Source of the DNA: Persicaria tinctoria
Lineage: Eukaryota; Streptophyta; Magnoliopsida; Caryophyllales; Polygonaceae
Direction of reading: 5' to 3'
NCBI GenBank assembly: GCA_037127255.1
Contig: JBANSL010000014.1
Location: 70,105,646 to 70,169,645 of the forward strand
DNA: 64,000 nt
Part shown: positions 11,351 to 21,374 of the stretch, piece after piece
Layout of the letters: each line of letters opens with the position of its first letter
Position numbering within the stretch: the stretch's first letter is position 1
Position numbers and translations under genes: made by a program
Notes under the pieces: model-generated
What the model was told of the DNA's origin: nothing
Database searches by the model: none
What the model saw: only the letters and a program-made list of their open reading frames with translations

Positions 11351-11427
<77 letters not shown>
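11351..11427. repeat. (TA)n microsatellite
   Basis: About 38 TA units that abut the right end of the large element. Confidence 0.95.
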
Positions 11428-11429
<2 letters not shown>

Positions 11430-11534
11430 AACACTATTTTAATTCAAAATATGACACATAACAAAATAACACCATTTTAATCCAAAATATGACCCTTATG
11501 CGAATTGCATCAGAACCTGTTTAAAGCTTATGTT
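11428..11534. repeat. dispersed repeat, right half
   Basis: It matches about 39020-39110 (GATAACACCAT..., AATATGACAC..., GAATTGCATCAGAACC). It is the continuation of the repeat cut at 6849. It contains its own near-duplicate of about 30 bp (AAAATATGACAC / AAAATATGACCC). Confidence 0.7.
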
Positions 11535-11537
11535 TTA

Positions 11538-11849
11538 GGGCTCGTTTGGTTGAATGCCGAAAGTACAATTTTCGGGAACTTACTTCTCATAAATTGAATT
11601 CCCTTGAAATCTACTTCCCATGAATTAAAAAAAGTTGTTTGGTTGGATTTTTGTTTTTAGAAATATAAATAGAAAAATAAAGAAAATTACATTAAAAATG
11701 TGAAAGTTGAGTCCTTTTAGGTAAGTGAATTTCCTATAATTTTAAGGAATTGAAATTCATTAGAACTTGAATTCCTGTGTGTTTTTATCAACCAAACATA
11801 AAAATATATCTTACTTCATGTATTTTTAACTGGCTAACCAAACGAGTCA
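11538..11849. mobile_element. Tourist/PIF-like MITE, 312 bp
   Basis: Ends GGGCTCGTTTGGTT and AACCAAACGAGTCA are inverted repeats. TTA lies on both sides (11535-11537 and 11850-11852). The interior repeats GAATTC-like and CTTCCCATGAATT-like motifs. It is the same superfamily as the element at 62192-62553, which shares CTCGTTTGG and the TTA duplication. Confidence 0.82.
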
Positions 11850-11852
11850 TTA

Positions 11853-12330
11853 GTATATTAATTACACGGAGTATAGATATAGATGAAAAATAGTATACTC
11901 CGTATTATAAAGTGGGAAATGAAGGGTGGGTCCCACGGGACATGAACGGTCATAGATTGCCACGTGTCCGGCGGTGGTTTGAGGAAGAGAACCCGTTGGC
12001 GTTTGGGGCAAAAACAAAACGACAAAAACAAGAATAAGCTCTCTCTCTTGCACGCACTCTACGGAGGAGCGGAGTACCTAAAAACGCTTCTTCGCCTTCT
12101 GACAAAACCATGCCGTCACGCGCTTTCCCACTGGAGTGTAGGACAACCTGACACGTGTCTTTTCTTTTCGAATTTACAATTTTGTCCTCCGTTCTTCCTT
12201 TTGTAAGGGTTACTTTCGTCAACAATTACCTCCTCCGGTGGGCGCCCACGGAAGCTCCTACGGGGGAGTCCCATTTCTTGCCACGTGTTTTTCCGTTGGC
12301 CGCACGCAGAAAACCCCTTTTTTAAAAAAA
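11853..12330. other. no gene seen; three CACGTGT boxes
   Basis: CACGTGT occurs at 11961, 12152 and 12282. These are G-box/ABRE-type motifs, and the region is GC-richer than its surroundings, which suggests an upstream region. No coding sequence that I recognise lies next to it; a MITE starts at 12331. Confidence 0.4.
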
Positions 12331-12568
12331 TACTCCCTCCGTTCGACAAAACTTGTCGTTTACTATTTACGTACGTTTTTTTAAATGATAAAAACTATAT
12401 TAAATATTCATTTTTTTAAAATTTTTTTTAACAAGTTTGTACTTATTAATAATAACTACGAAATTGTTAAAAAAATTATTAAAAAAATAGATATTTTATA
12501 TAGTTTTTAGCTACTAAAAAAACGTGCGTGAATAGTAAAACGTCAAATTTTGCCAAACGGAGAGAGTA
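12331..12568. mobile_element. Stowaway-like MITE
   Basis: 238 bp, ends TACTCCCTCCGTTCGACAAA and TTTTGCCAAACGGAGAGAGTA, near-perfect inverted termini with TA at both ends. The interior includes TTTACTATTTACGTACG and its inverse. Confidence 0.88.
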
Positions 12569-12895
12569 TAATATAAAATGGCAAAAAAAAAAAAATGTTA
12601 CGAGATTATCGACTAATTCTAAATGGAACATTAACCTACAAAGCATTCGAATTAGGTAAACCAAATGACAAGCTGTAATAAGATAAAAAAAGAAGTTTTA
12701 AATTCTAAGAAAATCAAAATTTTTATAAAAGGGTGAAGCAATTGGAAAATGGTTTCTATTAGAGCATCTTCCCCGTAGGTCATAATGGCTAGGAGAAATA
12801 GCATACCAAAAGAGAATATTGTATAAAATATTCTCTTTTGACCTATTGTGCGGTTTGGTTGTTCCCACCGTGGGCCAAATTTGACAGGCTAATTT

Positions 12896-12908
12896 TCTAT
12901 AAATACTC
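12896..12908 (+). promoter_or_regulatory. possible TATA box of the 64-codon frame
   Basis: TCTATAAATACTC lies about 80 bp before the ATG at 12981, a usual plant distance from TATA to leader and start. Confidence 0.4.
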
Positions 12909-12980
12909 ATACAATTTAGAATTTTCATATCTCATATCCGTCACACGATTCTATCGTTATCATTTCAATTTGAATCAACA

Positions 12981-13175
12981 ATGAATTCTTCTCAAATATC
13001 ATCATCATCTCACTCTTCAAATGAAACTATTTTGAGATTTCTAATTCAATCTTTGATTCATTTGAACATGATCAAAATGTGTTATGTCGTATGTATGCAT
13101 GAAGATGATCAAAGTGATGGCTTCGGAACAGGAAATGATTATGAAGAAAGTAATGCGGATCTACCAGAATATTAA
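12981..13175 (+). CDS. small protein of 64 aa inside a Harbinger-like element
   Basis: The start MNSSQISSSSHSS is Ser-rich and the end DYEESNADLPEY is acidic. It has a TATA-like box upstream and lies inside the TTA-flanked element, so it may be the remnant of a transposase N-terminus or an accessory protein. An alternative frame of the middle reads SFDSFEHDQNVLCRMY, which hints at a frameshifted longer protein. I do not recognise a domain. Confidence 0.3.
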   Translation: MNSSQISSSSHSSNETILRFLIQSLIHLNMIKMCYVVCMHEDDQSDGFGTGNDYEESNADLPEY

Positions 13176-13652
13176 ATGTGACCATGATTCAATAGTTGGT
13201 TGTTTCATTTTATATTTGTTTTTTCTTCTTTAGTACTTTAAACAACTTAATATTTATTTTTTTATTATAATTTTGATGAATCTATAAGAAAAAAGATTTA
13301 TGTCATTTTCTAAAAATATTATTTGTGCAATAATAATTCAAATATGTCAAATATTATAGTCATATCGAAGAACTCTCGAATATCTTAACAATAATACAAA
13401 TTTTATTTTTAATTGAAAATCATAACTATATAATATATAGATTTATAATTGTATTTTTATAAATTTACATAAATATTAAACACTTAAAAATAAATAAATA
13501 AATAGGATTTGACCTTCCAAAAGTGGAAGTCAAATTTGGCCTTTGTTTTGGAATTAGGCCAAATACAAAAAGGCTAAAATGGGTTTTGACCTAAGGTGGG
13601 AGCAAAATTTGGCCAAAACCCATTTTTTGGCTTACCATGGGAGATGCCCTTA

Positions 13653-14405
13653 TACATGTCAAAATGTAATTAAGACTCGAAAAATCTGATCCAAATCCCG
13701 ATTTTTTTATTTTATTTATTTATTTTAAACCCGGGTCTCGAAAACAATATTAACTCAAATAATTTAGAAATTTTAGAGTTAAGACTCGATGACTTGTTGG
13801 ATCAAAATCAACATGATGAGTCATATAAACAGTTAAACACCACACAAGAACCATATAAAACACTACACAAATGGGTAATATAGTTGGGTTGTTTAATAAC
13901 ACTCGTAAATGAAATAATAATATATGTTTTTATTATTATAATGTAAATCACTATCATCTTTATTATATTTAGTGCGAGACGGGGATGGTGCAGATATATA
14001 TATGTTTAAAATATTTAAATAATAATATTGTTGTTATTATATATATAAATTTAACTATAATATTACAATATTATTTAGCTTAATCTAGCGTATTGATATT
14101 ATAATTTAATTTAAAAATCTTTAGAAAGTTAGAGCTTTTTACCAATTAGGCAATTCCGATTTCACTCGATCAGGAACGATTCATTACCCGACTAATCCTA
14201 AACTCGATTTATTCCAGATCTGAATGACTCGAATCCAAATCTAACCCAAATAACTCGATTAATAGTTCTAGTTTGTATGCTTCAACCGATACTACATGAT
14301 CCTGACGGCGTAACACGAATACTACCACACAATCTAGACCAGACCCGCCTCTCATATCGTACATATGAAACCTCACCGGACTTATAAATTATAATCCGGA
14401 TCTAG
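13653..14405. other. no gene seen
   Basis: AT-rich. The stretches AAACCCGGGTCTCGAAAAC and GACTCGAATCC resemble decayed retroelement DNA, but no boundaries or coding domains are visible. Confidence 0.45.
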
Positions 14406-14591
14406 ATACTAATAATCAAGTTTCAATGTGGAACAGTTGATGCATGTGATCTATGCGGATCAACGAATTGCAATACTATTATTGAAGCGGAAATTGAGGG
14501 TGACGATGCCGGAATTAGTGAAGGTAGTCGCGAGAGTTTGAGTGGTGAAAGGGCGGTTGTTGCTGTACCAACGGTGATTTATGAATTATGA
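14406..14591 (+). pseudogene. unrecognised coding-like fragment with CxxC
   Basis: An open frame without its own ATG ends at the TGA 14589-14591. From 14421 it encodes 56 residues beginning FQCGTVDACDLCGSTNC, then NTIIEAEIEGDDAG and ending PTVIYEL. The four cysteines in the first 17 residues and the balanced composition make it more protein-like than its surroundings. It could be the last exon of a lost gene; the bases before 14421 end in AAG, a weak splice acceptor. I do not recognise the family. Confidence 0.3.
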
Positions 14592-14835
14592 GTCCCACAC
14601 TACATTCAGATCGTTTTTAACTTTTAAGGTTGGTATTTAAACACGTATATATGTGAAATATGTGTTGGACAAAACAATTCTTTGTTTAATGATATTATTG
14701 TGAATTATATACAATTATATATGTGAACAAAAACTCTAACTAAAGGACATGAGATTATCCAAGTCATTTACTATTGAGATTGATGAGAATGAATCATGCA
14801 TATTTGTATTAGTTATAAAATTAATTAATTACCCC

Positions 14836-15035
14836 AGTTAGGGTGGTCTAGTGGTAAGGAGGAAGGGGAGGGGTAAGGAGGTCCCGGGTTCGATCCCTGC
14901 TTCCGCCTCTTTTCTTGGTGAAAATCCAAGGTTTACCTTGCTCCTTACCAATGGGTCGAGCCGGTCGGCGCAAGTCGGTTTACTTAGTACGTGCTCGGAG
15001 TTTACCGCCGAAGGTGGGTTCCTCGTCATCAAAAC
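14836..15035 (+). mobile_element. tRNA-derived SINE
   Basis: 200 bp starting AGTTAGGGTGGTCTAGTGG, which holds a pol III A box (GGTCTAGTGG), with a B box GGTTCGATCCC at about 14887. A tRNA-unrelated body follows and ends ATCAAAAC. A perfect 19-bp direct repeat, AAAATTAATTAATTACCCC, flanks it at 14817-14835 and 15036-15054. This is the signature of LINE-driven retroposition. The perfect duplication suggests a fairly young insertion. Confidence 0.93.
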
Positions 15036-15054
15036 AAAATTAATTAATTACCCC

Positions 15055-15165
15055 GGCCCATTCGTTTTATTTTAAGTAATTTTTTCAAGTCAAGCACGTA
15101 ATTTTAGAATGGTAAAACCTATATTAAATATTATTAATTTAATTTTTTTTTAATAATATTATACT
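15055..15165. mobile_element. left half of a MITE split by a copia insertion
   Basis: CCCATTCGTTTTATTTTAAG and the following AT-rich block mirror the right half at 21246-21374. The Stowaway-like element was cut at the ATACT target. The SINE's right duplication ends at its left edge. Confidence 0.65.
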
Positions 15166-15350
15166 TGTAAATAACACTAGGGTTTTGTAATTGTGATTCT
15201 TGATTTCTCATTAATCTTTGAATGAATATATAGATACAAAATCGTAGGCTCCAAATCACATATCGGATATACATAATGGATATGGAAAGATTACATAATC
15301 ACAAAGGATAGAAATATATCCGAACTAATAATATATCCTAAATCCTAATA
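15166..15350 (-). repeat. copia 3' LTR
   Basis: It starts TGTAAATAACACTAG and ends TCCTAATA on the plus strand. It differs from the right LTR by a few substitutions, a 7-bp repeat (ATCCTAA) and the length of the TA run. The outer end is TA rather than the usual CA. Confidence 0.9.
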
Positions 15351-15359
15351 CCCCCGACA

Positions 15360-16520
15360 AGCTCATGGAGGATCACGAACATGGAGCTTGGAGCGCAGGG
15401 AGAGGAAACGAGCAGTGCCGACCGCTTTCGTGAATATGTCTGCAATTTGATCGTGACCTGGGACATGACGGACAACTAATTAGCCATTCTCAACTTGCTC
15501 ACGAACAAAGTAGAAATCAATTTTGATGTGCTTAGACCGTTGATGAAAAACTGGATTGGCGAACATGTAAGTGGCACTCAAATTCTCACATAAGATAATG
15601 GGAGGCCGAAAAGCTGGAGCACGTAACTCGGAGAGCAATTGCTGAATCCAGATAAGCTCAGTAGCGGCAAAGGCAATGGCCCTGTATTCGGCTTCAATGC
15701 TGGATTTAGCTACAACATTTTGCTTCTTAGATGTCCAACTGATAAGATTACCTCCATAGTAGATGGCAAATCCATGTTGAGATCGGTAGTCATCACCATC
15801 AGAGGCCCAACCGGCATCAGAGAAGGCCATAAGATGTGTGTCAGCCAGTCGGCGAAAGACAAGGCCGGATGATAGAGTACCTTTCAGGTACCGAAGAATC
15901 CATTTAACAGCGGACCAATGAACCTCAGTAGGGGAGTGCATGAATTGACATACCCGGTTGACAACGTAAGAAATCTCTAGCCAAGTAATAGTAGCATACC
16001 GAAGGGCACCAACAATGCTTCTGTAGAGGTGAGGGTCCGAGTGGGGATCCCTATCACGAACCAGGCGGGAGGCCGGCTCGGCTGGAGATGAAATGGGGCG
16101 AGCATCGTGCATCTTGCTTCGCAGCAGAAGATCACAAATATACTTCTGTTGAGATAAGACAATCTGAGTCGGCTGACGTGCCATTTCAATGCCTAGAAAA
16201 TAATGTAGATCACCCAAGTCGCGCAAAGAAAATGTCTGATTGAGAAGCGCAATAAAGGTATCAATCTCTGCAGGCACAGAACCAGTAATAATGAGATCGT
16301 CAACATAGACTAGGATCAAAAGGGTCGATGAACCCTGGCGACGAATGAATAGCGAAGTATCTGACTGACAAGGGCGGAAGCGATGTTGTAGGAGGAACTG
16401 ACGAAGCTTGGTGAACCAGGCGCGAGGTGCCTGCTTCAGACCATACAGGGCTTTACGAAGCAGGCACACAGCATGGGGTCGAGACTGATCGACAAACCCT
16501 AGAGGTTGCGCCATGTACAC
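15360..16520 (-). pseudogene. copia RT (C-terminal part) and RNase H
   Basis: The open frame (346 codons from 16520) begins YMAQPLGFVDQ and contains ALYGLKQAPRAWF, LILVYVDDLIITGS with the catalytic Asp pair, LHYFLGIEMA and the RNase H part with SDAGWASDGDD and SSIEAEYRA. The codon just before 16520 is TAG where GAG (Glu of EEVYM) is expected. TAA at 15478-15480 cuts off the final ADIFTKAV and LRSKL block, which continues in frame to about 15365. Otherwise the domain is intact, so the element died recently. Confidence 0.92.
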
Positions 16521-16893
16521 CTATTCGGAAAGGTCACCATTGAGAAAGGCGTTGTTGATGTCAACCTGTCTGAGAGGCCAAGACTGATGAAGGGCCAGGG
16601 AGATCACAATGCGAATGGTGGTGGGTTTAATTACCGGACTGAATGTGTCAAAGTAATCAACCCCTTCTTCCTGGTTGAAGCCACGCAACAAGGCGAGCTT
16701 TATAATGCTCGATAGATCCATCAACACGACGCTTGATCCTGTAAACCCACTTACAACCAACAATGTTAGCATGCAGAGGGCACGACACAAGTGTCCAAGT
16801 CCCATTACGGATAAGGGCATCAAATTCGATCTGCATAGCATTCTGCCACTTAGGCGATTTAGAGGCTTGAATTAAGGAAGGTTTTGGGTTCAT
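16521..16893 (-). pseudogene. copia RT, N-terminal part
   Basis: The frame at 16893 gives NPKPSLIQASKSPKWQNAM, RNGTWTLVSCPL, IVGCKWVYRIK and HYKARLVAWLQPGRRG. The copia motif should go on KGFNQEEGVDYFDTFSPV, and that part is read in the other frame (RGFNQEEGVDYFDTFSPVIK), so a frameshift falls near 16690. It ends at LNGDLSE before the in-frame stop. Confidence 0.88.
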
Positions 16894-17097
16894 TGTATAG
16901 ATCAGGAGCAGAGGGAAGAGGGTGATTGGTGGTGATATGAGCTTTGGGTTTTAATTTGTTTGTTTGAGCCCGTGTTTGCATGGAATAGGTATTATCGGCG
17001 GCAGGGCGAAAATAAGATGGAGCAACTGGTTGCTCCTCAGGGATAGGAGAAGGAGACTTACCATGATCTGAAGACGTCTGGGATGCAAGCTCCTTCT

Positions 17098-18370
17098 CTA
17101 GGGATCGAGAGACCGAGCTGGATGTGGTGGTGGTGGTAACGGCTGGTGAGGGATCAGGGGGTGTCGGCTATTACATTGTTGTGGGAGAGAGCAACCACTG
17201 ATCAGAGGCAGCCGAGGGGAGGGTGGCAGACGAAGGTAATGGTGACGGAGGAGAGGGCGAGGGTAACAAAGGTGAAGAAGCATGTTGTAGGAGGGACATG
17301 TTAGGGAGGTCGCATTTAGAAGGTGATGTGGGCGAGAGAGCGGCTGTATGGGACAGATAAGGGAATGTGGCTTCATCAAACATGACATGGCGAGCAACAT
17401 AGACTCGATTGGTGGGAATATGAAGACACAAGTACCCTTTGTGTTTGGAACTATAGCCGATGAAAATGCAAGGGGATGACCGCCGAAATTCCAACTTGTT
17501 TGAGGTGTAAGGACGCAAGAATGGATAACAGAGACAACCAAAGGTCTTAAGAAATTTGTAATCAGGTATTTTGCCATAAAGACTCTCAAAGGGGGATTTG
17601 TAATGTAAAACAGGAGTGAGGGTTCTGTTGTGAAGATAGACAGACGTGTGAAACGCATGCTCCCATAAGCTTTGAGGTAGCTTTGCATGAGAGAGTATAG
17701 CAAGACCTTTTTCAACGATTGTTCTGCGACGACGTCCAGCCGCCCCATTTTGGGATTGAGTGTGAGGACAGGAGACTCTGTGTAAGATGCCCTGAGACTG
17801 AAGAAAGGAGGAGACATTATGATATTCACCTCCCCAATCTGATTGAAATTGTTTAATTTTGGTAGAGAACTGGGTCTCAACCATCTTATGGAACAACTGA
17901 ACATGGTGAAGGACATGTGATTTGTGAGTTAGAAAGTATATCCAAACAAATTTGGTATGATCATCCACAAAGATTAAAAAATATCAATTGCCATTAAAGG
18001 ATGCAGCAGGGACAGGGCCCCAAACATTAGAGTACACTAGATCAAAAGGAGATTCACTGGACTCATGGGGACTGTTGAGAGGGAGTCGATGACTCTTCCC
18101 AAGTTGACAGGACTCACAAACTGTTTTAAGATTATTCAAAGACACGGGTAACTGAAATCTAGAAACTGAACGACGAAAAACAGACTCATGCGGATGACCA
18201 AGATGCTCATGCCATGTTTGAAGACTGGTCCTTTCTTCGAGAAAAGCTCTGTGGGTTGGCCGAGATGGGTCAGGTGGCTGAAGATGATAAAGCCCATTCT
18301 CAACGATTCCTTTGAGGAGGGTGCGTCCATGCATGTCTTTCACAAAGCAAGCAGAAGGGTAAAAAATCAT
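17098..18370 (-). pseudogene. copia GAG-pre-integrase and integrase
   Basis: 18370-17984 holds the GAG-pre-integrase part with HEHLGHPHESVFRR and CESCQLGKSHRLP, the HHCC zinc-binding motif, then FDLVYSNVWGP. A TGA near 17975 interrupts NGN-YFLIFVDDHTKFVW. The integrase core continues with FQSDWGGEY, SQNGAAGRRRRTIVEKG and FGCLCYPFLRPY. A Ser/Pro-rich tail follows (SPSPPSPLPSSA). DDE residues are present. The normal motif would be NGVAERKHRH, so GAAGRRRR is a local decay. Confidence 0.9.
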
Positions 18371-18399
18371 GTAGACATTGTTATCTTTGGTTAATCGAG

Positions 18400-18640
18400 A
18401 AACACTTAAAAGGCTTTTTCGAATTTAAGGGACAAATAGGATATTATGTAAACGAAGAGGTCTAGGGTTAACAGGCAAGGATGAAGAGCCCAAATACGTA
18501 ATAGGAAGGGACATACCATTGCCCACCTGCAGACCTCCATTGCTAGTGTAATCAGAGTGAACAGAAAGATTACCGAAATCAGCTGTCACATGGTTGGTTG
18601 CTCCAGAATCAAAATACCAGTTGGGATCAACAGTGTGGAC
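18400..18640 (-). pseudogene. copia protease
   Basis: The minus strand reads FDSGATNHVTADFGNLSV, GGLQVGNGMSLPI, LHNILFVP, then TAA at 18425-18427 and IRKSLLSVSRLTKDN. DSGATNH is the intact aspartic protease active site. The stop replaces the Lys expected in VPKIRKSLLS. Confidence 0.85.
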
Positions 18641-19635
18641 GGAGGAGCTCCAACGTTGTAGGCGTGGCGCTGGGGTGGTGTTGAAGATTGCTGAAAGTGC
18701 TGCTATTCTGGCTACTGAGAGGTGCCGCGACCACTACCAGGTCTGCCGTCACCTCCTCGAACACCTCGATGACCGCTGGTGGTGTTTGTGGGAGGAAAGT
18801 CGTTGGTGTTGAGGCGCTGCCAGCAATTGACAGCTTCATGACCGATCCTTGTGCAAATCTGACACTAGGGGTGCGGCCGAGAGGGATCATTGGGAGTCTG
18901 CTCTGGACGTCCGTCGGATTGAGAGGAGCGACCGCCACGACTGGCAACAATAGCCGAGAGAGCCGAATCCGAGGCGGGAGCGAGAGACATTGCGATGTGC
19001 TCCTCTTTCCGAAGAAGCAAACCAAGAAGCTCATCAGAGGAAATTGGATTCCTCTGCATGTTGTAAGACGTGAGGAAGGCCGAATAAGATGAGCCGAGAC
19101 CATTGAGAATACACTCGATGAAATCTGCGTCGGAAACAATGCAGGAGCATTTTGCGAGGGCATTAGAAAAGGAACGCTTTTTCTTGACATACTCAAGAAT
19201 ACTGAGCAAACCCTTCTGTAGGTTTTGCATCTGTTGCTTGAGATGCATTTGACAGGCTCGAGTCTGAGCAAAGAACATACGCTCAAGAATTGCCCAGGCT
19301 TCGTGAGTGGATTGAGCACGAGCAACATGAGCAAGGAGCGGGGTGGTGAGAGTTGACCGGATCCAAAGAAGAACAAGGCGGTCCTTCTTCTTCCAGTCAG
19401 GAAAGGCCGGGTTGGGTGGCGGCAGGTCTGTAGAACCGGACAGGACAGCGAGGGTGGCCGCAGGGGCGTCGGTTTTGAGCAGGAAAGATCCAAGATCAAA
19501 GGCTTCTAGGGCAGATTTGATGGTGTGTCGCCAGAGGGTGTAATTGGAGCGATCAAGGAGAACATTGAGATTGGGAAACTAGAGGGCCGGAAGAGGACTG
19601 GTTCCAGCAGCAGCGATAAGGATGTTGCCGGTGCT

Positions 19636-20904
19636 TAGGGGTGATATTCGAGCCGAACGAGCCGAGCTTGACATGTTCAAGCTTGGCTCGAACGGGAAAC
19701 GAGCCGAGCCGAGCTCGAGCCTAAAAATTATTCGAGCTTTTTTTGGCGCTCAAGCTCGGCTCACGAGTCCATGATAAAACTCGAGCTCGGCTTGTTAAGG
19801 CTCGAACAAGCTGAACGAACGAGCCTAAGCTCGTTCGAGCTCCCCTCTTGGGCTCATTCGGCTCGTTCAAGCTCGGTTCTTAGCCTAAATTGAAATTACA
19901 GCTTTTACATAATAATGGACTAAAACACAACAAATACTACATTATTAACCTACAACTGAAGCAAATCAAAACAAATACTAAATCATTCATCCAACAACTG
20001 AACAAATACTAAATTAAACTACAATTAAACTACAACTGAAGCAAATCAAATCAAATACTAAATCATTCATCCAACAACTGAACAAATACTAAATTGAAAT
20101 CATCAAACAGTCGAACAAATAATCAATTGAGGGAAGAGGGACTAAGCAACCAGATCTGTTCACTCTTTCTTTATTTCTTCAAATAATCAATTGAGGGAAG
20201 AGGGAGTAAGCGACCAGATCTGTTCACTCTTTTTTTATTTCTTCAAATAATCAATTGAGGGAAGAGGGAGCAAGTGACTAGATCCGAGGGTGGCGAAACA
20301 GCACCAGCGGGAGAGCAACAGATCCGGCAAGATCCAGCCCCAACATCGTTAGACTAGGCCAGATCCGCGCCAATCCCGCCGGGAAAACACTCCTTGACAG
20401 CGCTCGAACCAGGCCGCCGAGGCCAGTGAGGCAGGGAAGAAGACAACCCAACGACGCAGGGAAGAGGAATGAGGACGACTACTGCAGTACTGCTGCTGCT
20501 ATTGGATGGCGCGGCGCTGCTACTAGACGGCGCGGCGCTACTACTGCTTCTGTTCACCGGCGGCGCCGAAGCCGGGCTCGGAAGGAGGGAAGAGGAAGGA
20601 GCTCGGAAGAAGGGAAGTTGCTACGTACGCTGGTGTCCTCACACGGACAGGGAAAGAAGACGGAAGAGGAATGAAGATGCGACGCGAGCGGCGGAGCCTA
20701 AAAACCTTAACTCCTATATAATAACCCTATAAGGGTATTTTAGTAACTTCCAGTACCGAGCTTACGAGCTCGGCTCGGGCTCGGTTCGAGCCTAAAACTA
20801 TGTTCAAGCTCGGCTCGTTTTCCTTCTGCGAACGAGCTCGAGTTGAGCTTTTTCGAGCCGAGCCCGAGCCGAGCTCGAGCTGTTCGGCTCAGATAACAGC
20901 CCTA
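19636..20904 (+). mobile_element. hAT element (non-autonomous), 1269 bp, inserted in copia gag
   Basis: Ends TAGGGGTGATATTCGAGCC and GGCTCAGATAACAGCCCTA are imperfect inverted repeats of the hAT type. CCGGTGCT is duplicated exactly on both sides (19628-19635 and 20905-20912), the 8-bp size of hAT elements. Both subterminal regions are dense in GAGCTCGGCTCG-like motifs in both orientations. The middle is GC-rich at 20290-20700 with only low-complexity frames, and no transposase is present. Relatives lie at 41023-47050 (opposite orientation) and 52560-52968 (truncated). Confidence 0.93.
19961..20290. repeat. short direct repeats inside the hAT element
   Basis: Blocks such as AAATACTAAATCATTCATCC and TCAATTGAGGGAAGAGGGA occur two or three times in tandem here, which gives most of the length of this AT-rich part. 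Confidence 0.8.
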
Positions 20905-21028
20905 CCGGTGCTTTTGGTACTGGAATTGGGGTCGGCATTGGGGTTAGGCGGGGTGGCGGAACCGCCGTCGGAGGGGCTGCTGTCGGAAGACATGATCGGC
21001 GACGGTGGTTTTAGGAGGATTAGATAAA

Positions 21029-21039
21029 GGCTGATACCA
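21029..21039 (-). other. retrotransposon primer-binding site
   Basis: On the minus strand TGGTATCAGC follows the LTR directly, as in the first copia element, and matches the initiator tRNA-Met complement. Confidence 0.85.
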
Positions 21040-21096
21040 TGTAAATAACACTAGGGTTTTGTAATTGTGATTCTTGATTTCTCATTAATCTTTGAA

Positions 21097-21140
<44 letters not shown>

Positions 21141-21245
21141 AAATCATAGGCTCCAAGGCACATATCGGATATACATAATGGATATGGAAATATTACATAA
21201 TCACAAAGGATAGAAATATATCCTAACTAATAATATATCCTAATA
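21040..21245 (-). repeat. copia 5' LTR
   Basis: 206 bp, matching 15166-15350. It carries a 38-bp TA run (21101-21138) where the partner has ATATATAGATA, so the run expanded after insertion. Confidence 0.9.
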
Positions 21246-21374
21246 ATACTTATCATCAATAAGTATGATATTATTGAGAAATTATTTAAAAAATTATTAT
21301 TTTATATAGTTTTTCACACCTTAAAAAACGTACATGAATAGTAAAAAGTCAATTAAAAAGAAACGAATGGAGTA
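21246..21374. mobile_element. right half of the MITE split by copia
   Basis: It begins with the ATACT duplication and ends GAAACGAATGGAGTA, complementary to the left half at 15055-15165. Together they form one Stowaway-like element of about 235 bp. Confidence 0.7.

Larger units (their letters stand above)
12762..13649. mobile_element. PIF/Harbinger-like non-autonomous element, 888 bp
   Basis: Ends GAGCATCTTCCCC (left) and GGGAGATGCCC (right) are inverted, and TTA flanks both sides (12759-12761 and 13650-13652). Subterminal parts are partly complementary (GACCTATTG / GACCTAAGG, GGCCAAA repeats). The middle holds a TATA-like box and a 64-codon frame. Most of any transposase is missing. Confidence 0.75.
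18640..20992 (-). pseudogene. copia gag interrupted by an hAT element
   Basis: The start codon is the ATG at 20992-20990 (MSSDSSPSDGG). About 26 codons later the frame is interrupted at the CCGGTGCT target. It resumes at 19627 with LIAAGTSPLPAL, a TAG, FPNLNVLLDRSNYTLW and the usual gag body (CQMHLKQQMQNLQ, ISSDELLGLLL). The zinc-knuckle region is near 18840-18880 (CQLTLG-like, decayed). Frames of the opposite strand and of the third frame in this interval are shadows. Confidence 0.85.
15166..21245 (-). mobile_element. Ty1/copia retrotransposon with both LTRs
   Basis: LTRs at 15166-15350 and 21040-21245 share nearly all of their sequence. The target duplication ATACT is perfect (15161-15165 and 21246-21250). 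The PBS lies next to the right LTR, a purine tract (GTCGGGGG on the minus strand) next to the left one. Domain order on the minus strand is gag, protease, integrase, RT, RNase H. Stops occur in gag, protease (18425-18427), before integrase (about 17975), in RT (about 16520) and in RNase H (about 15480). A 1.27-kb hAT element interrupts gag. Without it the element is about 4.8 kb. Confidence 0.95.

Noticed and set aside
14836..14910. Possible functional tRNA gene
   Set aside because: A and B boxes are present, but the body is not a cloverleaf and the 200-bp unit has a 19-bp target duplication, so it is a SINE.
18627..19499. 290-codon minus-strand frame in copia gag
   Set aside because: It overlaps the true gag frame, which carries the copia motifs (CQMHLKQQMQ, SSDELLGLLL), and has an unusual Ser/Pro/Leu-rich composition, so it is a shadow.
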